Below, in pieces: positions 21,901 to 28,565 of a stretch of DNA of 28,565 nucleotides. The notes under the pieces were generated by a model. That model was not told the DNA's origin, did no database searches, and saw only the letters and a program-made list of their open reading frames with translations. The DNA lies in contig JBBRWC010000052.1 of NCBI GenBank assembly GCA_038246255.1, positions 1 to 28,565 on the forward strand. Direction: 5' to 3'. A program made the translations under genes and the position numbers. Origin of the DNA: RI-242 sp038246255. Lineage in GTDB: Bacteria > Planctomycetota > UBA1135 > GCA-002686595. Within the stretch, counting starts at the first letter, position 1, and each line of letters starts with the position of its first letter.

Positions 21901-23526
21901 TCAGTTCGCCGCGCCAGCTGGCTCGCGGGCGGTCGAGTCGACCATGGTCACGCGCTCGTTCTCCGAGGCCATGATCCAGGTCTGCTTTTCGTCCTCCTTG
22001 TGCGACCCCCAGCCGAACACCTTGTCCATCAGGTAGAACGCCTTCAGCTCGACAGGCAGCCGGTAATCCCCTGTCTTGATGCGCCATTCGGCGATCTTCT
22101 CGATCAGGCCGCGCTTGGGGCGCACGAGACCGTGCACGAACGATGCGTACTGGTAGTACAGACGCCAGCGCTTGTGCACCGACGCGGGGATGTTGTCCTT
22201 CCACGTCTCCATGACGTGGTATTCGAGCTGGTGGCCCCAGGCCTCGAGATCCTTCGGGGGCTGGTAGCTGTGCTCCTTGACCGCGAGCTCGTACTCCTGG
22301 CTGCCGGGGATCGGGCGGAACGGGTACACGTGCGCGGACACCGACGGGCAGTGGTGCAGGATCGTGCGCGCCTGGTCGAGGGTGGCGAGCATCGACTTTT
22401 CGGTCTCGCCGGGGTAGCCGATGATGTAGGTCAGCGAGGTGACGACGTCGCGCTCGTGCAGAAGCCGCGCAGCGGCAAGCGTGTCGCCCTCGCCGATCGG
22501 TTTACCGACACGCTCCATCATGTCGGGCAGCGCGGTCTCGGCGCCGACACATGCGACGTAGAGACCCGTGTCGCGCATCAGGTCAAGCGTCTGGGGCTTG
22601 TACCGCAAGAGGTTGTTGACCTCGAACGTCGTGCTCCACTCAAACCGCAGGTCGCGTGCCTGCATGCCTTCGCAGAACTCACGCAGACGCTTTTCGGCGA
22701 CGCCCCAGTTCGCGTCCTGGAAGCGGACCACGTCGAATCCCCAACGCTGTTTGAGATCGGCGAGGTCGTCGAGCATCCGATCCGCCGGCATCGCTTTCCA
22801 GCGGCGGTTGGTGACAAGCGGAGAGCAGCAGAAGCTACACGGCTCCGGACAACCGAAGCTCGAGAAGTAGCTGATGCCGAAGTACTTCCCGTTTTTCCCC
22901 GCCGACGGCGGCGAGGGCATGCGATTGCGCGCTTCCCGAGCACCCGGGCGCATCTGACGCTCGCGGTAGGGCGTGATGTCCATCAAATGCCAGGCGGCGT
23001 TGCGCAGTTGCTCCCACCCGACCACCGGACGGTGTTCGCTGAGCACGACCCTACCGTCGCGCCACAGCGCGAGACCCGGCACGCCCAGAAGGTCGGCACC
23101 GGATTCGACCGCGTGCACGTAGTCGCGGAACGTGAGTTCCCCCTGGCCCATGCACACCGCTTCGTAAACGCCGGTGGAAAGGTAGGCCTCCGGAAGACAA
23201 CTCGCGAACCAGCCTCCTGCGATGATCCGAACGCGCGGATGGCGTGCGTGGACCTTCTCGGCGATGCGATGTCCATCCGCGACCATGAAACCGAGGATCG
23301 CCGTGGTGCCGAAAATGTCGGCACCCTCGCAAGCTTCGAGCGCTCGCCGGTGGGCCTCGTCGTGGCTGTAAAGGGAGGCGTCGATGACCACCACCTCGTG
23401 CCCCTGCGCGTCCGGGATTGCTGCGATGTGCAGCATCTCGAGCGGCAGCATGTCGTAGCTCGTGAACTGGCCCAGATCCTGGTTCACCTGTTGGGGTTGA
23501 TAGAGGACGATCTTCAGCTTGGACAT
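21901..23526 (-). CDS. B12-binding-domain radical SAM protein
   Basis: The 541-residue protein starts with a Rossmann-like, B12-binding-type domain (about 1-165: KIVLYQPQQ, IIAGGWFASCLPE), followed by a radical SAM barrel. FGCPEPCSFC gives the CxxxCxxC cluster ligands Cys226, Cys230 and Cys233, and later GAETALPDMMERVGKP and YIIGYPGET are typical radical SAM strands. The DxHxxG cobalamin motif is not visible, as in many family members that may not bind the base-off cofactor this way. Related proteins perform methylations or ring rearrangements on lipids, hopanoids, chlorophyll precursors and natural products; the substrate here is unknown. The C-terminal 150 residues (HKRWRLYYQYASFVHGLVRPKRG) are a basic helical extension. 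No partner genes are next to it. Confidence 0.88.
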   Translation of the reverse strand: MSKLKIVLYQPQQVNQDLGQFTSYDMLPLEMLHIAAIPDAQGHEVVVIDASLYSHDEAHRRALEACEGADIFGTTAILGFMVADGHRIAEKVHARHPRVRIIAGGWFASCLPEAYLSTGVYEAVCMGQGELTFRDYVHAVESGADLLGVPGLALWRDGRVVLSEHRPVVGWEQLRNAAWHLMDITPYRERQMRPGAREARNRMPSPPSAGKNGKYFGISYFSSFGCPEPCSFCCSPLVTNRRWKAMPADRMLDDLADLKQRWGFDVVRFQDANWGVAEKRLREFCEGMQARDLRFEWSTTFEVNNLLRYKPQTLDLMRDTGLYVACVGAETALPDMMERVGKPIGEGDTLAAARLLHERDVVTSLTYIIGYPGETEKSMLATLDQARTILHHCPSVSAHVYPFRPIPGSQEYELAVKEHSYQPPKDLEAWGHQLEYHVMETWKDNIPASVHKRWRLYYQYASFVHGLVRPKRGLIEKIAEWRIKTGDYRLPVELKAFYLMDKVFGWGSHKEDEKQTWIMASENERVTMVDSTAREPAGAAN

Positions 23527-23771
23527 GGGAGGGGGACCGCGAAGGGGTTGACAAGGCTCGAACGGGGCAAATTCTTACCCGCGTACAGCTTGCATGGCGA
23601 TCTGGATCCTGGAATTCGTTACATGCCCCCCACCCCGCCCCTCTCTGCTCGCCCGTTCCGAACGGGCCATCCCATGAATAGCCCCCATCGCGCTACCGTG
23701 TGGCGCGGGCCACACAGGGTCTATCCCCAGGGGTGGACCCCGCCGCGCACCGTCCAGCCACCCCCGCACCA
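23527..23771. other. Divergent intergenic region, no gene
   Basis: The 245-bp gap lies between the starts of the radical SAM gene (minus) and the exported protein (plus). It is somewhat richer in A and T around 23560-23640 than its surroundings, as expected for promoters. A TTGACA occurs at 23548-23553 but has no matching -10 at the right distance. Nothing else is assignable. Confidence 0.35.
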
Positions 23772-25295
23772 ATGCCGCCCGCCCAATTCCCCCACCGGTT
23801 GTTAAATGGGCTCGCGCCCGTGGCAATCGCGATCGCAATCGCGGCCATGGCCCTCGCGGACGCGCCAGCGCTGGCGGCAGGCCCCACGCCCCCCTCTGCG
23901 CCGCGCGCCCGCGCAGAGGAGATCGCGACCGAGGCGCGGACGATCCTCGCCGCCAACTGGGCGGCCCTTCCGGGGGCGCTCGAGGAGACCTCCGCGCTGA
24001 TCCTCGCCGCGCTCGACCAACCCTAACTCGATATCGCGCCCCTTTTCCACGGGGCCCAGGTCGAGCTGACCGCTGTCGGCGAAACCTGGGACGTGCGCGT
24101 CGGGGGCGCGGTCCACCGCGGGGGGCAAACGTCGAAGGCGCTATGGGAAGCGATCGAGGCTGCGGGGCCGTGGGGGACCGTCAACGTGGGGCCCGCCGGG
24201 AGCGCGCGGCTGCCCGGCGCCGTGCTTGGATTCGACAACTGGCTGGGCGGCGCGGTAAGCCACCGTGGGCCGGTGCTCGTGCGCGGATCAGCGATCGGGG
24301 GTATCGGAGTGCGGGGTGCCGCCACGCCCGCTCTGTGGATCGAGTCGGACCTGCGCGCTTCCAAGGGCGCCTCTTCCGCCTTCGGCAACGGAGCAGACGA
24401 TCTTGCCCCGGGCCCGCTCGTCGTCCGCGGCGCATTCGTCGGAGCGCAGGACGCGTCGGGAACTTCGTACAACGCAGCGCCCATCAAGTGGGGAGTGCAC
24501 TTCGGTGGGCAAGTTGAAGGCGGTATCGCGCTCGTCGACCTGGAGTTCGGCCTCGCCGACGAGCACGGCCGATACATCCAGAACTCGCGCGGAGCCTACT
24601 ACGAGGCGCGTTGCCGCTACCCGGCGTCCACCCGCTGCAGCGCGGGACAACACACCAATCGGTTGCGCTCGGGATCGACAGCACTGCCGCCCGCGTCAGG
24701 GCCGGTGGCCATCGTAGAGCCCCATGTGACGGTTTCGCGCCGCTGGCTAAATGCTGAAGGGTCGAAAGGTGTGGGGGGTGGAGGTTCGATCACGATCGCG
24801 GGACACACAGGGCCCGTCGCCATCCTGGACCCCACCTTCGATTTTGACCTGCCGGCATACCCCGTTCCGGCAAGTGGTAGCCACGGCAACTTGATCATGG
24901 TTTGGGGTGAGACATTCACGGCCAACGGTGGCTGCCACCTGACCGAAGGCGGTTGGTGGATCGACGAGGTGGCGATCGCAGGCATCCGTCTGCATCCGGG
25001 AACGGGCGGGGTATACACCCCTGACCGCGACGCCATCGGGATGGGCGCGACGCGGCTGGTTTGGTTCGAGGCACCCTCCGAACTCGCCGAAGAAGACGTG
25101 CAGTTCGAAACGACCGCTTCCCAACGCATCTCCATCAACACGACGGGCTCGGACGTGCCCGAGTCCGGCCAGCGGATGGAGATCGGCACACTCCATTGGG
25201 CCGGCGCAGGCCCGTCATGGTGGCGGCTTGAGGGCCAAGGCTGGGCGCGCGGCATTGTCCCCTCCGCATCGGTGACGCTAACCCCTGTTCATTGA
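23772..25295 (+). pseudogene. Exported protein of unknown family with an in-frame TAA
   Basis: ATG 23772 starts a clear signal peptide (basic FPHRLL, hydrophobic PVAIAIAIAAMALA, cleavage after ALAA near residue 36). The frame runs 84 codons to a TAA at 24024-24026, then stays open without change of frame to 25295, for 507 codons in all. The downstream part has no signal peptide and no good start of its own (first GTG at 24093), so this is best read as one interrupted gene. It is rich in Gly, Val and short beta-strand patterns (GPVLVRGSAIGGIGVRG, GPVAIVEPHVTVSRR, GPVAILDPTFDF), which fits a right-handed beta-helix or similar extracellular fold, but no catalytic motif is recognised. The codon before Leu-Asp-Ile would most simply have been TAC or TAT. 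The last 7 bp overlap the convergent HEAT-repeat gene. Confidence 0.65.
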
Positions 25296-27202
25296 CTGCC
25301 CGCGCGCAAGGCCGCCACCCACTGGGCCTGCATGGCCGCCTGCCGCTTCGCCGCGTGCCCGGCGGATCCGCCCATCATCGGCGCAACCCGCGCGTAGAAC
25401 GCGGCCTCGCGCTCCAACTCCAACTCGAGGCGACGCGGGTCAAACCCGCGCACCATCTCTTCCCCCTGGTCCAAAAGCGCCAGCAGTTCGGGATCCGCCA
25501 CCAAGCGGCGTGCGCGCTGCAAATGGCCCAGTACGCCGTCCCCGTCCCCCGTGTAATGGGCATGCATAACGAGTGCGCCTAGCGCTTGGGCGCGAACCTC
25601 AGGGGATCGGTCCGTCAGCAAGCGCTCCTCTAGCCAACCCCTGGTGTCGGCGTTCGGACGAAGGGCCGCCATGGCCACGGCCTGGGCGCGCACTTCGGGA
25701 GCGGGATCGGTGGCCGCCAGCGCCCGCAAGTCCTCGTCGCCCAACCCCGCGGTGTTGCTTCCGGCGACACCGTCGCCTGCGGCGCTCCCGCCCGCGGAAG
25801 CCGTGGCACCCTCCAATGCGAGCCACTTCAGCGCCTCGGCTCGGAGTTCCGGCGGTTGGTCTCCCTGCACCCATTCGCGCAGTTCCCCAATCGTGGTCGC
25901 GTCGAGTTCCCGCATGCCCAAGCCACTGAGGGCCATCACCCGCCGCTCCGCGGGCTGGTCCGAATCGCGGGCGGCGTCCAGCAACCGCTCCATGGCTTCG
26001 GGACCAGGCACCGCGGCAATGGCTCGCCACAGCGCCGCTTCGCGCTCGCGCCGCGCTTTTGGATGCTGAGCTTCGGCGCCGTCCATCGTGTTCAAGTCCA
26101 CGCTGAGGCGATCGATCGCCTGATCGAGCATTTCCAACGCGTCGTCGGGCGAAGACGCAAGCGCCAGCATCGGCGCCGCGAGCGCCGCGAGACCGTCGTC
26201 CCCACCGAGCAGCATGCCGTGGAGCGCTTCGATTCCGCCCGCTCCTCCGCGGCTGCCCAACATTTCCACGAGGAGCACTTTGTTGCGCGGATTCTCCTCG
26301 ACGGCAATGGCATCGAGACTGATCTGTGCGAGTTCGTCCGCGGACAGTCCGTCGCCGAGTCGCAGAGCCTCCAACGCACCGAACCGGCCCTCCGGGCTCG
26401 TGTGTTCAACCAGGCTACGGACAACCAACTCGCGGGCCTCGGGCCCACTGCCGAGCAGCAAGAACCCATGCACAAGCAGGTCAGGATTGTCGGCCGTCTC
26501 GAGCAGCGGCATCAGGGCCGCGCCGTAGTCCACTCCTTGGGTCAGTGAAATCTCGTAGAGCCGCGAGACGATGTCGCTGCCCACTTCGAACGGATCCGAC
26601 TGCTCCGCTGCAAAAATCGGCAGAAGCCGTGTGATCAACGGGCCGTACGCCGGATCTCGAAGCCGTCCACAGCACAGCGCGGTGCACACTGCACGCACAA
26701 GTGCCGCACGGACGAGGTCATCGGTCTCCCCGACGGCAAGGTCGCCCATTGCCGGAACCACCCACGGGCCATCGAGCCCTCGCAGCAACTCCACCAGCGC
26801 GCTGGGTTTAAACTTGTACTCCGCATTGGTGAGACGGAGCAGGTCCTCCCGCGGGACGCTGCGCATCCAGCCGACAAAGTTTGCGAGTTCGGCCGGATTC
26901 GTAGGCGGCGACGGCATCCCGAGTTCCCCCGCGAACGCCGTGTTCTGCTCCTTCGAATCCTCCGCGACCAACCGGCGGCCCGCGCGTGTCTCCGTCACGT
27001 CGAGGGCCCCGTGGAATACGACCCCGCTGGCAGGGTTCGCCCCCATTTCGAGTTCAGCACCCCCCCGCGTGACTTCCGCTGCGGAACCTCGCCACCACCC
27101 GCGGGTTCCGCCCCAACCAACGAGTGCCCATACCGCTCCACCCACGAGCAGCACGACGAGAGGCGCAGCCAGCGGATGGCGACGGAAGTGAGTTGTACCC
27201 AT
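25289..27202 (-). CDS. Membrane-anchored HEAT-repeat-like protein
   Basis: The 637-residue protein starts MGTTHFRRHPLAAP with a single transmembrane helix (about 11-31), then a linker, then a long array of paired helices. Units such as DLVRAALVRAVCTAL, SPEGRFGALEALRLGDGL, ERRVMALSGLGM, PELRAEALKWLAL and SPEVRAQALGALVMHA have the HEAT-repeat pattern. Such solenoids bind other proteins; no enzyme motif is present. By the positive-inside rule most of the protein would be outside the cytoplasm. ATG 27202 is chosen over the longer open frame because GAGG lies 8 bp before it and the extension is low-complexity. It lies 306 bp downstream of the ECF sigma factor in the same direction, so co-expression or a regulatory link is possible but unproven. 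Its 3' end overlaps the convergent gene by 7 bp. Confidence 0.78.
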   Translation of the reverse strand: MGTTHFRRHPLAAPLVVLLVGGAVWALVGWGGTRGWWRGSAAEVTRGGAELEMGANPASGVVFHGALDVTETRAGRRLVAEDSKEQNTAFAGELGMPSPPTNPAELANFVGWMRSVPREDLLRLTNAEYKFKPSALVELLRGLDGPWVVPAMGDLAVGETDDLVRAALVRAVCTALCCGRLRDPAYGPLITRLLPIFAAEQSDPFEVGSDIVSRLYEISLTQGVDYGAALMPLLETADNPDLLVHGFLLLGSGPEARELVVRSLVEHTSPEGRFGALEALRLGDGLSADELAQISLDAIAVEENPRNKVLLVEMLGSRGGAGGIEALHGMLLGGDDGLAALAAPMLALASSPDDALEMLDQAIDRLSVDLNTMDGAEAQHPKARREREAALWRAIAAVPGPEAMERLLDAARDSDQPAERRVMALSGLGMRELDATTIGELREWVQGDQPPELRAEALKWLALEGATASAGGSAAGDGVAGSNTAGLGDEDLRALAATDPAPEVRAQAVAMAALRPNADTRGWLEERLLTDRSPEVRAQALGALVMHAHYTGDGDGVLGHLQRARRLVADPELLALLDQGEEMVRGFDPRRLELELEREAAFYARVAPMMGGSAGHAAKRQAAMQAQWVAALRAGSQ

Positions 27203-27508
27203 GCCAAGATCCTCAACTGCATTGGACGCGGACGAGGGCGAACGCGCCAACCCGCGCCCGCCCCCTTTGACTTTGGTTTGAACGGTGACGCCAGTCCCCT
27301 TTGAACCGCGTTGCGAGCACTCCCGTCCCGACCTGCTCAGTTCACCGGCCTTTGAACGCGGGCGCGGACCGCCATCAGTTCCTGGCGTCGCCGACAAACC
27401 GACAAAGCAGCCCGTCTGGACTCAAGCGACCAGCCCCCGTGCGCGGAAGAGCTGCGCTCACCCTCTATATTCACCGGGGCCCGTCAAACTGACGCGAAAA
27501 CTTCGAAA
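27203..27508. other. 306-bp gap between the sigma factor and the HEAT-repeat gene
   Basis: No gene is seen on either strand. The frames crossing it are upstream extensions of the HEAT-repeat frame with basic, low-complexity sequence, or shadows of the sigma factor. A promoter for the HEAT-repeat gene, possibly ECF-dependent, would lie here, but I cannot point to one. Confidence 0.35.
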
Positions 27509-28132
27509 TCAGGGGCGTTGGTGGGTCGGCCCGCCCGCGGGATTCGCGTCGTCGGGGCGCGACCGCAGGCTCGGTCCTGCGTCCAATCCGAGCCGGCGCG
27601 CCAATTCGCCGCGCGCCCGCCGCTCAAGCTGTTGCGCGGCTCCAATTGACGGCAATCCGAGGATCGCCACGATCTTTGCCCAACTGCGGCCCTCGAGCCT
27701 GCGCATCCAAAGCACCCGCCGCGCGCGCTCCGGAAGCGTCGCCAAGGCGCGGGCCAGCTGCCGCACATCCTCCTGCGCCTGTGGCGCATCGCGCGCGGGC
27801 GCCGCGATGGGCTCGTCCCCATCGAGGGGCGTCCACAGCGCCGACCGCTGCGCCATCTGACGCAGCGCGCGCCACAACCGGTGGCGCGCCGTCGCGGCGA
27901 GCCAACGCTGCACTTCGACATCGCTGCGCGCGCCGTCGGCGAGCTTCTGAATGGCCAGGATCAACGTGTCCTGGACGATGTCTTCAGGATCGAGCCGCCC
28001 CCGCAGCGCCGCAGGAAACCGCCGCCGCACAAACGCAAGCAACCCCGGACGCGCCACCCAAACAAGTCGCGCAAGACGCACCTCCCACGGCTCGCCCTCA
28101 CCCGACCCTTCGCCAGACTCTCCGCCGCGCAC
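27509..28132 (-). CDS. ECF-type sigma-70 family RNA polymerase sigma factor
   Basis: The 207-residue protein has the two domains of ECF sigma factors. Region 2 is around residues 30-100, with LDPEDIVQDTLILAIQKL (core-binding and -10 recognition) and WLAATARHRLWRALRQ. Region 4 is around 125-185, with LATLPERARRVLWMRRLEGRSWAKIVAILG, the helix-turn-helix for the -35 element. The C-terminal 25 residues are Pro/Arg-rich and unassigned. The start is GTG 28132 with no Shine-Dalgarno; the first 13 residues are acidic Gly/Glu-rich and may not be native. No anti-sigma factor with a recognisable zinc or membrane domain adjoins it; the downstream membrane HEAT-repeat protein is the nearest candidate partner. 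tRNA-Ser lies upstream on the same strand. Confidence 0.85.
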   Translation of the reverse strand: MRGGESGEGSGEGEPWEVRLARLVWVARPGLLAFVRRRFPAALRGRLDPEDIVQDTLILAIQKLADGARSDVEVQRWLAATARHRLWRALRQMAQRSALWTPLDGDEPIAAPARDAPQAQEDVRQLARALATLPERARRVLWMRRLEGRSWAKIVAILGLPSIGAAQQLERRARGELARRLGLDAGPSLRSRPDDANPAGGPTHQRP

Positions 28133-28228
28133 CCCAAGAGGACTGCAGCAGCGCGCTCAGGTATCAACCCCAACGGCAAAACTGGCGCCCGGCGCGGGGT
28201 CACCCCCATGGAGACCTTGCCCGTGGGG

Positions 28229-28270
28229 AATGGCCGGGCCCCTTGGGAAAATGGCCGGGCCCCTTGGGAA
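28229..28270. repeat. Two exact 21-bp tandem repeats next to the tRNA 3' end
   Basis: The unit, containing AATGGCCGGGCCCCTTGGG, occurs at 28229-28249 and 28250-28270. A third partial copy (AATGGC) at 28271-28276 merges into the encoded CCA end of the tRNA. Each copy holds the palindrome GGGCCC. It may arise from slippage or from repeated events at the tRNA 3' end; on the minus strand it forms the tRNA trailer with a TTTT run in each unit. Confidence 0.65.
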
Positions 28271-28364
<94 letters not shown>

Positions 28365-28565
28365 GCGGGGCCCACCCGGCGCCCAGGCGCGGGGTGTGGG
28401 GCGCAAACGGTAGCCGGAGGGGCGCGCCGTGGCAAGGTGGCGCGGGTTTGGGCGGCGCGTGCGGGTTGGCTGCGGCGAGCTTCGTCGGCTGGCTGCGGCG
28501 CGCTACGCTCGTCGCCGTGGGTCGCAGAACTTCCGTGGGGCGCAAAATCGCGGTGCGGAGCGACA
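28365..28565. other. GC-rich window end upstream of the tRNA
   Basis: No gene is supported. The segment would include the tRNA promoter on the minus strand, but no clear elements are visible. TGGCTGCGGCG occurs twice, at 28467-28477 and 28490-28500, inside a loose 23-bp direct repeat. Confidence 0.3.

Noticed and set aside
23548..23553. TTGACA as a -35 promoter element
   Set aside because: No reasonable -10 hexamer follows at 16-18 bp, and the start codon of the next gene is over 200 bp away.
21634..23805. Plus-strand open frame of 723 codons
   Set aside because: It is antisense to the radical SAM gene, whose cluster motif and domain order are clear; long shadow frames are expected at this GC content.
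28467..28500. Direct repeats as a possible CRISPR-like start
   Set aside because: There are only two imperfect units without uniform spacers, and no cas gene nearby.

Overview
The window is 28.6 kb of high-GC DNA with densely packed genes, few clear Shine-Dalgarno sequences and several exported or lipid-anchored proteins. The gene mix (sulfatase-like enzyme, S46 peptidase, ECF sigma factor, HEAT-repeat protein, B12-type radical SAM protein, flotillin/NfeD pair, DUF4266/DUF3570/ApbE module) suits a Gram-negative environmental bacterium, most likely a planctomycete. That placement is inference from gene content, because no rRNA or other phylogenetic marker is present.

Layout. Positions 1-207 (minus strand) look like the 5' end of a group II intron that runs out of the window. 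Then come an SGNH hydrolase and an alkaline-phosphatase-superfamily (sulfatase-like) lipoprotein, translationally coupled on the minus strand, and a divergent Sfp-type phosphopantetheinyl transferase. Next are an S46 dipeptidyl-peptidase and a penicillin-acylase-family lipoprotein (minus), and an NfeD-like/flotillin operon (minus). The plus-strand block 11.7-14.6 kb is a DUF4266 - DUF3570 - thioredoxin-like - ApbE module. It is followed by a methyltransferase (minus), a repeat-rich 500-bp gap, a protein with four Myb/SANT-like repeats, and PTS enzyme I (minus). On the plus strand are a membrane-anchored coiled-coil protein and a small SnoaL-like lipoprotein. A radical SAM protein (minus), an interrupted exported protein (plus), a membrane-anchored HEAT-repeat protein and an ECF sigma factor (both minus), and tRNA-Ser(GCT) (minus) complete the window.

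The strongest new signal is a set of lesions and small mobile-element traces. The DUF3570 gene is frameshifted by a 14-bp insertion flanked by a CTAG duplication, and removing it restores a continuous reading frame. The neighbouring thioredoxin-like gene has a single in-frame amber codon where the family has tryptophan. The DUF4266 gene seems to need one more C in a C8 run to join its natural start to its lipoprotein signal. ApbE downstream is intact. The inserted CTAG-CCCGGG sequence resembles the ends of a 105-bp near-perfect palindromic element at 16295-16399 and the sequence just upstream of the intron at 208-224. This suggests one family of small CTAG-targeted elements, one copy of which was later invaded by a group II intron. 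Another exported-protein gene (23772-25295) carries one in-frame TAA. Whether the point lesions are real gene decay or assembly errors cannot be settled from the sequence alone. The 14-bp insertion is hard to explain as a sequencing error.
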